Source of the DNA: Capsulimonadaceae bacterium
Lineage (GTDB): Bacteria; Armatimonadota; Armatimonadia; Armatimonadales; Capsulimonadaceae
Direction of reading: 5' to 3'
Assembly (NCBI GenBank): GCA_031292625.1
Contig: JARLGU010000041.1
Span: forward strand, 1-64,000
DNA length: 64,000 nt
The stretch's first letter is position 1, and each line of letters begins with the position of its first letter. This document shows, one piece after another, positions 51,752 through 62,324 of the stretch. The position numbers and the translations under genes are program-made. The notes beneath the pieces are model-generated. The model saw only the letters and a list, made by a program, of their open reading frames with translations. It ran no database searches and was not told the origin of the DNA.

Positions 51752-52390
51752 ATGGAAGACGCGGAGATAGAGAGCGCGCCGGTTCCGGCCGGCGTCATTC
51801 TTCCTCGGACGTTCTATCTTGAGCCAACTCTCGTCGTCGCAAGACAACTGATCGGAAAACGGGTCGTGTCGCGCCACATTGGCGGCGATCGGGTCGGACG
51901 CATCGTTGAGACGGAGGCTTATTTGGGTGCTTCGGATGCGGCAAGCCACGCGTACAGAGGGCCCAAAGAGCGCAACCTCGTGATGTTTGGGCCGCCGGGG
52001 CATGCTTATGTCTATCTGAGTTATGGCGTTCACTGGATGCTCAATGCGTCGACTCAGCCTGAAGGCGTCGGAGAGGCCGTCTTGATACGCGCGATTGAGC
52101 CGGTCGCGGGAATCGATGAAATGAGATTGGCGTTTACGGGCTCGGCTCGGCTCCCGAAGCATCGGATCGGGAACGGCCCTGGCAAGCTTGCGCGCGCTCT
52201 CGGAATCACTCTCGCGGAGCATGGCGGGCTGGATCTTTGTGATGAAGCCAGCAGGCTGACTATCCAGGACGACGGTTGGCTTGTAGATGACTGTGATGTC
52301 GTCGTAACCCCGCGCGTGGGCATCTCGGCGGCCACCGACAAGCCGTATCGATTCTATCTTTCGGCAAGTAGGTCGGTCAGTCGCAAGTAA
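51752..52390 (+). CDS. 3-methyladenine DNA glycosylase (AAG/MPG family)
   Basis: 212 residues. LPRTFYLEPTLVVARQLIGK opens the protein, GRIVETEAYLGASDAASHA carries the catalytic Glu, and MFGPPGHAYVYLSYGVHWML and HRIGNGPGKLARALGI are conserved. It removes alkylated purines in base excision repair. ATG 51752 has TACTAT 6 bases upstream and no ribosome site, another probable leaderless start. Confidence 0.93.
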   Translation: MEDAEIESAPVPAGVILPRTFYLEPTLVVARQLIGKRVVSRHIGGDRVGRIVETEAYLGASDAASHAYRGPKERNLVMFGPPGHAYVYLSYGVHWMLNASTQPEGVGEAVLIRAIEPVAGIDEMRLAFTGSARLPKHRIGNGPGKLARALGITLAEHGGLDLCDEASRLTIQDDGWLVDDCDVVVTPRVGISAATDKPYRFYLSASRSVSRK

Positions 52391-52463
52391 CCCGCGGGGG
52401 CGCGTCCGCCATTGCGGATGCGCCGGCTGCTGGAGCGTTGCTCATTACCGAGCAGGAGACAGA

Positions 52464-55400
52464 GTGGAGACTGGTTCACAACAGAACAGCCCTGTACTCG
52501 AAGGCGAAGGCTTCCCGGATGACCGGGCAGCTCAGATCGTTGCGTCTGCCGCCGATGGCCCCAACGACGCCGCGGATGCCGCATCGCACTTGCTGCCGCT
52601 TGTTCAGCGATCAACCAATGCTCGCTCCGCCGCGCTTTTCCGAACCGTACAAGATACGGGGTTGCTCGTTCCCTGCGGCAGGCCGGCGTTCGGGTTGACG
52701 GGCGGCTTGCCGCGCCAACGTCTGACGACCGCGATGACGCGCGCGGCCGATGCCGCAGCCGCCGCATTTGTCGCGTCCGCGCGCAAGCACGGCGAAGTGG
52801 ATCCCGCGTTTGCTTCCTCGCGGCGCGTATTTCTGCGCCGCTCTCCTGGACCGCCTGGGGCAAGCATCTATGCGTTGGCCGTTGTCCGGCAAGGAGAAGG
52901 GGCGAAGACGTCGCAGGATGTTAGCGCCGTGGCTGTTGCCGCGCCGGATCCGATAACGACCGCCTTGCTGAGCGGCGTGTGGGTAGTGATCGTCGATGAC
53001 GAGGAAGCTGGCAAGCGCCCAGGGCTTGAGGCTCTGCTGCGTAGAATCCACGTCTACTGGCGTCTGCTTTTGCGTCAGCAGGCTCTCCGCGAGGCCGCGG
53101 ATACCGCGCACCGGCTGACCGAAAAGCGCTTGCGTGAGGTTGCGACAATCTATGAGATCGGCAAAGCTGTCGACAAGACGGAGATAGAGGGGCTCTTTCA
53201 CCTTATCACTATGAAGGCGGCATCGGTCATGGATGCGCAAGCGTGCTCGCTGCTTCTAAAGGAGACCAACAGCGAAGAGCTGACGATTGCTGCGTCCTGT
53301 GGGCTGGCGGACGAGGTCGTCGAGAACACGCGCGTTTTCGTAGGGCAGGGCATCGCTGGCCGAGTGGCTCAGACTGGCGACCCCCTCTTGGTCAACTACG
53401 ATGTGCGGGCGGATCCGCGATTTACGAACTTATCCATGAAAGGACTTCCAGGCATTTCGTCGTCGATTTCGATGCCGATGAAAGACGAGGCGGATAAGGT
53501 CATCGGAGTCCTGTGTATCCGGCGGCGTACGCCCGCGCCGCCATTCAGTGCGGACGACGAGCGTCTATTCGGGATCTTTGCATCCCAGGCATCGATGGCG
53601 ATCAAGAATGCCCGGCTCTATGGTGAACTTCGCAGCCGCGTAAACGAACTTTCGACCCTGTCATCGTTGGCGGAGGCGATCTCATCAAAACTTGATCTTG
53701 ACCACGTGTTGAATCAACTTGCCGACGACATTCTAAACGTCGTAGGCTACGATCGCTGCTTGATCTACTTGCGGGATGACGATCCGCAGCGGGCTTGGCG
53801 GTTGCCGCGAATTAGCCGGGGGTTCGTCGCCCTCCCCGACTATGATGCAATTGAAAGCGCCGCGAGCGGCCCTAAGCCCACCGATATGGTGGCTCTCGTT
53901 GCTGCTCGACAGACTCCGCTCATGGTGGAGGACTTAGACGGCGCATCTCCAGAGGCGCGCCTGTTTGCAAGCGCCCATGGCATCCGCTCCTTCTACGCCC
54001 ATCCGATCATTGTGAGCGAGCACACAATTGGGGTCGTTATCGTGAGCGCCGATGTGGCGGGACTTCCCTTGGGCCGTTCCAATCTCGATCTTTTGGTGAC
54101 GTTCTTGCAGCACGCGGGCATCGCAATTGAGAACGCGCGATTGTATAAGCAGATGCAAATGCGCATCGACGAGCTAAACACGCTCCACGATTTGAGCCGC
54201 TCGTTGGCCACTACGTTCCGCTTCGATAAGTCTTCGGAAACTGTCCGAAATACCGCATGTAACATTTCGCGTAGCGATGTTGCGTTCGTCTTCTTGTTTA
54301 ACGAGCGCCAGGATTCGTTACGGGTACAAAGCCACCAGGGTGCGACGGCAGGCATCGTCGATCTGCTGAGAGTGCTGCCCGACGCCACGGAAGTTGCAAG
54401 CGAGGCGCGTTTGCTCAGGGAGCCGATCCCGTTTTCGGTGCGGCAGCATGCGGGGACGGTCAGATATTTTGGCGATTCATGGCGGGAATTCGTAAGCGCA
54501 TGCGCGGATGCTTACTCGAGCCTACTACTTGTTCCGCTTGTGACGGAGGAGGTCAATGTGGGCTTTATTCTCCTTGGCCGCAAGGATAACGTTGCGTACG
54601 AGCCCGCTACGCGGAAGTTGCTTTCGATTATCGCCGCGCACGCCGCCGCGGTGCTGCGTAGCGCCGCGGCGTACGAGTATTCCATCGAGCAGCGTGTTTT
54701 GGAGCTTTCTGCGCTATACGAGCTGTCGAAAAAGGTGCAAAGCGCCCGCAGCATGGTGGATGCCTGCAAGTCGATTGTCGATATTGTTAAGAGCGTCGTC
54801 ATGTGCGACGCAGCATACCTGTCAATCGTCGATAAAGACCGGCGTTCTATGGAAGTGCTTGCTTGGCACGGATTGGCCCCCTCCGAAGCGGCGATTGAGC
54901 ATCTCGATGAGAGCGCCAGTATCGCCGCCTGGGTTGTGAAAGAGCGTATGGCGTTTTTAACGCCCGACGTGCAGGCGGATCCGCGGTTCGCTTCGACATT
55001 GTGGCGCAGGACGGTTCGTTCCGTAATGGTGATTCCCGTCTTCCTCGCAGACGATGCTTTAGGCGTTCTGCAAGTGCAAAGCGCCTCGCGCAATCTCTAT
55101 ACCGAAGACAACGTGAAGATGCTCTCTCTTATCGCTGGACAGGCTGCCGCGCTGTATCGCGAAGTGAGATCCCTGCGGGATTTAACGAGTTATACCGACA
55201 ATATATTGCACTCGATTGCCGCCGGCGTCGTCACCCTCGATGCCGAGGGACGAATTGTTACGGTCAATCAGGCAGCGGAACGAATCTTAAGAATTTCTAG
55301 CAGGCAAGTGTTGGGCATGCCGTTTCAAGACATGTTGCCAATGCTAAAAGCTGAGCAGACGGACCACGACGACACGCTGAAGCTCGTCTCGATGGCGATT

Positions 55401-56423
55401 GCCACGGGCGGCGCCGTTCAAAGGCACCGTCTGCGCTACTTTGCGACGCCCGCCGCAAGCGACGGCGTGCCAACGCCGGATACGGACGAGGTGATTGTCA
55501 ACGGAAGCGCATCGCCTCTGCGGAGCGAGCGCGGCGACGATTTGGGCGTCGTCGTCGTATTCGAGGACGTGACGAAAGAACAGGAAATGGAGCAGGAGCT
55601 GCATCGGATTAGCCGTTTGGCGGAGATCGGACAGCTTGCTGCCGGTATCGCGCACGAGCTGCGAAATCCGCTCGCCTCGATTAAGGGGGCGGCGCAAGTT
55701 CTGAAGGAGGATTTGCCAGCTCACGCGGTGAGTAAGCACGGCGAGTTCCTGGATATAATCGTCAACGAGGTGAACGTCCTTAATGGAGTTACCACGGAAT
55801 TTTTGGAGTTTTCGAGACCGGAGACGCCCCAGTTCAAATTGGCCAATTTGAACGACGTGATCTCGCGGCGCCTAGCGTTCTTGCGACCAGAGTTCGAGAA
55901 CAATGATATCGCCGTCCATGAATCGTACGATCGGACTCTCGGCGACATGAGCGTCGACCCGGCGATGATGGACCGGGTTATTACGAATATCGCCCTCAAT
56001 GCCGTTCAGGCGATGCAGGATGGCGGTACATTCATGGTCGAGACGGGCGCGATCGGATCAGGGGCGGATCAAGCGGTTTGGTCTCGCTTTTCGGATACGG
56101 GGATCGGCATGGATCCAGAACGCCGGGCGAACATTTTTACGCCGTTCTTTACGACAAAAACCAAAGGGACCGGACTCGGTCTTTCGATCGTCGAGCGGAT
56201 TATCGATGCGCATGGGGGCAGGATTCATGTCGAGAGCGAACCCGGCAAGGGGACGGCTTTTACAATATGGCTACCGGTCTCAAGCCCATACCGCGATCGT
56301 TTGACGCATGTGACGAGTCAGAACCAAGAGATTAGCGAACAGCGACTATACGCAGTGAAAAAGCTCGTACAACCGTTGACGCGCGACGTGAATCTTGATG
56401 ATGAATATCAGGCGCGGGAGTAG
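52464..56423 (+). CDS. Multi-GAF, PAS sensor histidine kinase
   Basis: 1,319 residues with no membrane helix, so a soluble sensor. After a variable N-terminal region, four GAF domains lie at about 225-390, 395-560, 570-740 and 745-915. A PAS domain (about 915-1040; SIAAGVVTLDAEGRIVTVNQ) follows, then the dimerisation domain with phosphoacceptor His at residue 1064 (AHELRNPLASIKGAAQVLKE). The ATPase has N box (MMDRVITNIALNAVQAM) and G boxes (DTGIGM, KGTGLGLSIV). GTG 52464 follows AGGAG by 6 bases. The adjacent AAA+ regulator is the likely partner. Confidence 0.93.
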   Translation: METGSQQNSPVLEGEGFPDDRAAQIVASAADGPNDAADAASHLLPLVQRSTNARSAALFRTVQDTGLLVPCGRPAFGLTGGLPRQRLTTAMTRAADAAAAAFVASARKHGEVDPAFASSRRVFLRRSPGPPGASIYALAVVRQGEGAKTSQDVSAVAVAAPDPITTALLSGVWVVIVDDEEAGKRPGLEALLRRIHVYWRLLLRQQALREAADTAHRLTEKRLREVATIYEIGKAVDKTEIEGLFHLITMKAASVMDAQACSLLLKETNSEELTIAASCGLADEVVENTRVFVGQGIAGRVAQTGDPLLVNYDVRADPRFTNLSMKGLPGISSSISMPMKDEADKVIGVLCIRRRTPAPPFSADDERLFGIFASQASMAIKNARLYGELRSRVNELSTLSSLAEAISSKLDLDHVLNQLADDILNVVGYDRCLIYLRDDDPQRAWRLPRISRGFVALPDYDAIESAASGPKPTDMVALVAARQTPLMVEDLDGASPEARLFASAHGIRSFYAHPIIVSEHTIGVVIVSADVAGLPLGRSNLDLLVTFLQHAGIAIENARLYKQMQMRIDELNTLHDLSRSLATTFRFDKSSETVRNTACNISRSDVAFVFLFNERQDSLRVQSHQGATAGIVDLLRVLPDATEVASEARLLREPIPFSVRQHAGTVRYFGDSWREFVSACADAYSSLLLVPLVTEEVNVGFILLGRKDNVAYEPATRKLLSIIAAHAAAVLRSAAAYEYSIEQRVLELSALYELSKKVQSARSMVDACKSIVDIVKSVVMCDAAYLSIVDKDRRSMEVLAWHGLAPSEAAIEHLDESASIAAWVVKERMAFLTPDVQADPRFASTLWRRTVRSVMVIPVFLADDALGVLQVQSASRNLYTEDNVKMLSLIAGQAAALYREVRSLRDLTSYTDNILHSIAAGVVTLDAEGRIVTVNQAAERILRISSRQVLGMPFQDMLPMLKAEQTDHDDTLKLVSMAIATGGAVQRHRLRYFATPAASDGVPTPDTDEVIVNGSASPLRSERGDDLGVVVVFEDVTKEQEMEQELHRISRLAEIGQLAAGIAHELRNPLASIKGAAQVLKEDLPAHAVSKHGEFLDIIVNEVNVLNGVTTEFLEFSRPETPQFKLANLNDVISRRLAFLRPEFENNDIAVHESYDRTLGDMSVDPAMMDRVITNIALNAVQAMQDGGTFMVETGAIGSGADQAVWSRFSDTGIGMDPERRANIFTPFFTTKTKGTGLGLSIVERIIDAHGGRIHVESEPGKGTAFTIWLPVSSPYRDRLTHVTSQNQEISEQRLYAVKKLVQPLTRDVNLDDEYQARE

Positions 56424-56496
56424 AGCGGCACGGACGATCGCCCTGCGCGAGCAGGGTTGTGATCGCCAATTCAGCAGGGGACGGTTACACACTCGA

Positions 56497-57798
<1,302 letters not shown>

Positions 57799-57836
57799 GT
57801 CTGTGCTAGCATCAATATCCCGATCGGTCCCAGGCA

Positions 57837-58349
57837 ATGGAATTAGAAACAAGCCGTCTCATTGTGCGCCCCATAACCATGGAAGAGGCGACCACCGTTG
57901 CTATTCGGATCACCGAGAAGATTAGCCGCTGGACAGCGCCGATTCCGTGGCCATATACATCGATGGACGCACGGAACTGGGTGCGCAACACTGAGGACGC
58001 GAAGCGTCTGGGCATTTTCCTCAAACCGGAGCTGATCCTAATCGGTGCAACCAGCATGCCAACCGTCAATGGAGACGAGGCGGGGGTTTGGATTAACGAA
58101 AAATACGAGGGATGCGGCTTTGCGACGGAAGCTGTCGATGCAGTCATTGCCTACGCGTTTATGCGAAACGGACTTGACTTGCTGGAATCCTGGGTCCATC
58201 GGGACAATGCCGCATCAAGACGCGTTCACGAGAAGCTGGGCTATTCCCTGAGCGCCGTAACGGAGAAGTTCTGGCCGAATAAAGACGCGATGGTTCCGGT
58301 GGTGGTGTACAGAATGACTCGAAGCGCCTGGCTCCTGCGCGAGGGGTAG
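57837..58349 (+). CDS. GNAT-family N-acetyltransferase (RimJ/RimL type)
   Basis: 170 residues. ETSRLIVRPITMEEA is the usual RimJ-like start, and NEKYEGCGFATEAVDAVIAY is the acetyl-CoA loop region (normally RGxGxA). NAASRRVHEKLGYSLS is the conserved C-terminal block. Probably acetylates a protein N-terminus or small amine. It follows the regulator by 38 bases and ends 5 bases from a convergent gene. Confidence 0.88.
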   Translation: MELETSRLIVRPITMEEATTVAIRITEKISRWTAPIPWPYTSMDARNWVRNTEDAKRLGIFLKPELILIGATSMPTVNGDEAGVWINEKYEGCGFATEAVDAVIAYAFMRNGLDLLESWVHRDNAASRRVHEKLGYSLSAVTEKFWPNKDAMVPVVVYRMTRSAWLLREG

Positions 58350-58354
58350 GGGAC

Positions 58355-59035
58355 TTAGCCAATGACGTCGTCTATGATGGCCTGCAGCCGGTCGTAATTG
58401 CCTTCCATCATGTCAAACAGGCGGCGGCCGGCGTCGACCAGGAAGTCGTTGGATCCGTTGTGCGCGCTGTGCGCGCTCCGGAGGCAGGCCGCCACGAGCG
58501 CGTCGGGCGAGCATCCTCCTTGCGGCGAGTTTGCAGTGTTGATGATCGTGCGCAAAAACGACACGTTTTGCGTGAGAGCCACGACTTCGACTTCGGTGCA
58601 AATATGGACCGGCCGGTGAATGCGCGGCGGCACTGGCGGTATATGCCGTTGGATTGCCCCCGACGTCGTCCTATAGGCGACAACGATTCCCGAGAACTCG
58701 GTGGTCAGTAGCTCAAATATTTGCGGTTGGTGGAGTCGAAGCTCCGCCTCGTCCGCGTAGCCGAGTGCGGCGGGACGACGTCCCTGCAATACGGAGGCCG
58801 TACATGCGCTGCTCACGATCGCGTAGATGTCCGCCTGACGGCTCGATACAAATGGATCGGGTTCGTCCCCGCTGCTGTCCAGGGCCGCTGAATAGTCCGG
58901 CGGGGTGATTTTCACGAAGGAGCCCAATGCGGGCGGGTCGATAAGACCTGTCTGCTCGTCGCCTGCTGCTCTCAGGCAGTGAGCTACGAACGACGCGGTA
59001 GACACCTCGACGATTTCACCAATTGCATCACTCAT
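58355..59035 (-). CDS. Possible HAS-barrel protein
   Basis: 226 residues, soluble. The start IGEIVEVSTASFVAHCLRAA, the central PPALGSFVKITPP and the strand-like IYAIVSSACT resemble the HAS-barrel found ahead of HerA/FtsK-type ATPases. No ATPase domain is present. The C-terminal half is helical (FLRTIINTANSPQGGCSPDA). Function unknown; the resemblance is only moderate. ATG 59035 lacks a clear ribosome site. Confidence 0.5.
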   Translation of the reverse strand: MSDAIGEIVEVSTASFVAHCLRAAGDEQTGLIDPPALGSFVKITPPDYSAALDSSGDEPDPFVSSRQADIYAIVSSACTASVLQGRRPAALGYADEAELRLHQPQIFELLTTEFSGIVVAYRTTSGAIQRHIPPVPPRIHRPVHICTEVEVVALTQNVSFLRTIINTANSPQGGCSPDALVAACLRSAHSAHNGSNDFLVDAGRRLFDMMEGNYDRLQAIIDDVIG

Positions 59036-59156
59036 GCGAACATTTTCCGATCGGCGGTTATCAAACCTTGGACACGCGGCATCTCCCGGGGCAGCCTCAA
59101 GCCGAGTATATCCGCCCAGTCACATCCGTGTCAACCAACGTGAACGTCTTCCAACT

Positions 59157-60191
59157 TCATCGGGGCGTCTCAGATGCCGTTTCAGAGAGCATTTCGTCGG
59201 CCGCCCTTATTGCGTCCTCGACCGGAACCTCATCGATCGGCCGCGTTTCCTTCGGATGGGCCGCGACGATACGGGTTGGACCGTAAAGCGGCATTTTTTC
59301 CCAATAGGGTATTGGGCCGCACAGAGCGACGAGGGGCGTTCCGACGGCGGCCGTTAAGTGCATGGCGCTGGAGTCGTTGCAGACGACCAGGTTGGCGGCG
59401 CGCAGCAACGCAATGTATTCAAGGAGCGTTGTGCTATCCGGCAAGACAAGCGGCGCATTGGTGAGACGATCAAGCTCTCTCGCGCGGTCCCGATCGACGG
59501 AGGAGTGCGATACGACAATCGTAGCGGCAAACTTTTCGGCGAGGTGATCCGCGAGGGTAGCGTACCTTTCAACCGGCCAATCTTTTGTACGGTTGCTCGA
59601 AAACGGCGACATGACGACCAAGGGGCGGCCGGGATCGATCGAATGCGTCGCTCGAAAGCCATCGATGTACTCGCCTTCGTTCGGCATGTGTCCGGCGACC
59701 ATGACCACATTGTCCGCCGGGCAGTCCAGAAGGGGCGCGAGCAGCATGTGAAAGCGCACCGTGTGCATCGATGTCGTCTCGGCGATCGATTTGGTATAGA
59801 ACAAACGCAACGGCGAAAGAGGTTTGAAGAGAAGCCCATAGGACTTCGGCGCAATGTTGAACCAGACTCCCCACCACTTTCCGGCGCTGTAGTTGATGAC
59901 GATATCGAACTTACGCTCGCGGAGACTGCGGCGCATCTTCCGTGTTTCGCGAAGGAAACCGATCCATCGTCCGCGCCGAAACCATCGCAGCCACGCGGTC
60001 GCGTCGAGCGGGATCACCTCATCGATGCCGGGCGCGCCTTCCAGTACGGATGCGTATTCCGTATGCGCGAGCCAGCTTATGTGGCATCCGGGGTATCTCT
60101 TGCGCAAGGCGTCTACGATAGGCGTCGCCATAATCATATCGCCGATAGCCCAAAGCTTGACGATAAGGATGCGGGGGGCGGGAGGCAGCAT
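59157..60191 (-). CDS. Glycosyltransferase family 9 (heptosyltransferase-like)
   Basis: About 344 residues. ILIVKLWAIGDMIMATPIVD is the GT9 N-terminal signature with the Gly-Asp acceptor loop, and MSPFSSNRTKDWPVERYATL and VVCNDSSAMHLTAAVGTPLV form the ADP-heptose site. Adds a sugar to the lipopolysaccharide core or similar glycan at the inner membrane's cytoplasmic face. ATG 60191 has TATAAT 6 bases upstream. It diverges from the GT-C gene of the same cluster. Confidence 0.92.
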   Translation of the reverse strand: MLPPAPRILIVKLWAIGDMIMATPIVDALRKRYPGCHISWLAHTEYASVLEGAPGIDEVIPLDATAWLRWFRRGRWIGFLRETRKMRRSLRERKFDIVINYSAGKWWGVWFNIAPKSYGLLFKPLSPLRLFYTKSIAETTSMHTVRFHMLLAPLLDCPADNVVMVAGHMPNEGEYIDGFRATHSIDPGRPLVVMSPFSSNRTKDWPVERYATLADHLAEKFAATIVVSHSSVDRDRARELDRLTNAPLVLPDSTTLLEYIALLRAANLVVCNDSSAMHLTAAVGTPLVALCGPIPYWEKMPLYGPTRIVAAHPKETRPIDEVPVEDAIRAADEMLSETASETPR

Positions 60192-60551
60192 GATCCAATT
60201 ATACCATCGCCGCCGCGCCGGATTCGGATGGCGCAAAGTCACGGATATACAAACAGATGCGAGCCGTAAATGCGATTGCGCCCGATGCTTGGGAGAGAAA
60301 CGGTGGTATACTTTGTCGTCTGCCCCAAATGCTCGCTCACGACCGATTGAATGTGTGCCTCGCGAACTGTAACTCTGGTTCCCATCGACACATGGCTACG
60401 CAAAGGATTGATCGAAATTACGGCTGATTTGGTTGTCTCGTAGAGTTCCTGGCGTCCCCCTCCCTGCAGGGCGCATAAGGCGCCGGAGGATGGTCGGGAC
60501 TGCCGTCAATACCCCAACGTACTCGATTATATCTGGGAGTGTGTTATCTTA
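60192..60551. other. Divergent intergenic region in the glycosyltransferase cluster
   Basis: 360 bases. On the plus strand near 60289-60440 a frame reads MLGRETVVYFVVCPKCSLTT then D, stop, and continues in the same frame with LVPIDTWLRKGLIEITADLV. This could be a short zinc-finger-like gene broken by one TGA, or chance. TATACT at 60307-60312 could be a -10 box. Confidence 0.35.
60198..60203 (-). promoter_or_regulatory. -10 box TATAAT of the GT9 gene
   Basis: GGTATAAT on the minus strand, TATAAT 6 bases before ATG 60191; leaderless arrangement. Confidence 0.65.
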
Positions 60552-62285
60552 ATGGATGTCTGTCGACGTCAACTTGACCTCGTTGTTTTTTTTGCGGCCC
60601 TTGTGCTGGTTCTTGTCTGCGTCGGCCTTGGCAACGCAACATTTTGGGACGACGAAGCGTTCGTGGTCTTCGCGGCGAAGAATTTTCTAGCGCATGGCGT
60701 TCTATCGTCCTGGGACGGGCGCAACCTCTACGCCCCTAGGAACGGCGTCGGCTTTTGCGGCACGTTTCACGTTTCGATCCCGCCTCTCGACATCTTGTTG
60801 GCGGCGCTTTCCGTTAAGCTGTTTGGCGTATCCAACGCCGCAGCGCGACTGCCGTTTGCGCTTTGTGCGGTTGCGTCGGTCCCGGTCATGGCCGAAGTGT
60901 TCCGGTTGCGGATTGGCGGCAGGCGAAGCCTCCTGGCAATTTACCTGACCGTCATATGCTTGTCGTGTGCCTTCCTGCTTCCCGCGCGCAATTGCCGGTA
61001 TTATGAAGCGTCCTTATTGCTCGCATGCGTGACTTACTATGCCTATTGGCGGGCCTTTACCGAGCGCAACGGGCTTATGTACGTTCTCTTTGTTGCGGCA
61101 TCGGTCGGCCTGTTTTATGCAAGCTATTTGTTGTGCGCGGCGTTCTTGTTGGCGGTTGCGATCGTACACCTCGTTTACTATAGGAGGGAAATGGCGCGCG
61201 CGCAATGGGTAGCTTTTGGTATATGTGCCGTCGGGATCGGGTTGCTGACGCTGCCGTATGTGCTGAGGAACCATGGGCTGGCGTTGGTGTACGACGAATA
61301 CACTCCCCCGTGGATTTGCGTTCACACCGCGCTACTCTGGTTAAATCTGCGCGACCTGAACCTGTGGAATGTATTGCCGTGGATGTTAATGGTCGGCCTT
61401 TGGCTGCTCCTCAAAGGCAGTGAGACGCCGGGCAGCTTTGCCGTAAATTTCGGCAAGGCTGCATTCCGGGTGGAGCATCCGGAAGTGCCGCTTGAGAGCG
61501 GCGAGCCGGCTCGCGAGGCCGTAATACGCCAATGGACGCTGCTGATCTTTGTCTACGTTGTCTGGATCTCTTTGCTCTCGCCGCAATTGCCAGGCGGGCA
61601 ATCGATCGCGGATATTCGCTATCTGATACCGATCCTCCCGTGGGCAGCGGCCGCGTCCGCCTATTTCATCTGGCGCATCTATCGCGTGTTCCCGCGCCTT
61701 GGCATTGGCGTCCTCGTTGTATTGACGGCCACCAACTTATTTTCGACCGTCCCCGAGCAACTCGCCGGTACATTCCGGGATGCCGCCGCAGTTCGCCTCA
61801 TGCTTCCCGCATACATAAGCGAGATTACTCGCCCGTATCCGACCTGCGACAGCGCGGTCCTCGACTACCTGCGCGGGAGGATGCGACAGGACGAGGAGAT
61901 CGTGACATCGCCGCAGTACTTCATGTACACCCTTATGGCGTACGAAGGGGATACGTTACGCACTTGTTGCATGCTGGACCAGACCAGCATGATCTCAGAC
62001 GCCGTCGTCCGTGGATTGGGAGCGCCGTTATACGATTTCAGGAGTACGCCCACATGGATAATCGTCTACAATGGACAGCAGGGCGACGAAGAACTGGTGC
62101 ACTACTATTCTCGATGGCATAAAGAGAACGGTCGTCTGTTGCGCCATAAATACCGGCTGGTAAAGACCATCAGAACAAAAACGCAGGAAATGCAGCGTCC
62201 TGAGCTCCCGTGGCACTCTTTCGGACCGCCGAAGGACCTTTCCACGCCAGGGGATCTTGTCCAGATATACCATCTAGAGAGCTAA
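60552..62285 (+). CDS. Dolichyl-phosphate-mannose/ArnT-like GT-C glycosyltransferase
   Basis: 577 residues, around 11 membrane helices in the N-terminal two thirds and a soluble tail. NATFWDDEAFVVFAAKNFLA holds the acidic pair of GT39/GT83 enzymes in the first periplasmic loop. It would move a sugar from a polyprenyl-phosphate donor onto lipid A or another envelope acceptor. ATG 60552 is used; TATATC about 13 bases upstream and a weak GGGAG are both ambiguous. Confidence 0.8.
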   Translation: MDVCRRQLDLVVFFAALVLVLVCVGLGNATFWDDEAFVVFAAKNFLAHGVLSSWDGRNLYAPRNGVGFCGTFHVSIPPLDILLAALSVKLFGVSNAAARLPFALCAVASVPVMAEVFRLRIGGRRSLLAIYLTVICLSCAFLLPARNCRYYEASLLLACVTYYAYWRAFTERNGLMYVLFVAASVGLFYASYLLCAAFLLAVAIVHLVYYRREMARAQWVAFGICAVGIGLLTLPYVLRNHGLALVYDEYTPPWICVHTALLWLNLRDLNLWNVLPWMLMVGLWLLLKGSETPGSFAVNFGKAAFRVEHPEVPLESGEPAREAVIRQWTLLIFVYVVWISLLSPQLPGGQSIADIRYLIPILPWAAAASAYFIWRIYRVFPRLGIGVLVVLTATNLFSTVPEQLAGTFRDAAAVRLMLPAYISEITRPYPTCDSAVLDYLRGRMRQDEEIVTSPQYFMYTLMAYEGDTLRTCCMLDQTSMISDAVVRGLGAPLYDFRSTPTWIIVYNGQQGDEELVHYYSRWHKENGRLLRHKYRLVKTIRTKTQEMQRPELPWHSFGPPKDLSTPGDLVQIYHLES

Positions 62286-62324
62286 CAGGGCTTCGGCAAC
62301 GTATACTGAATCTGAGCAGTAAAT

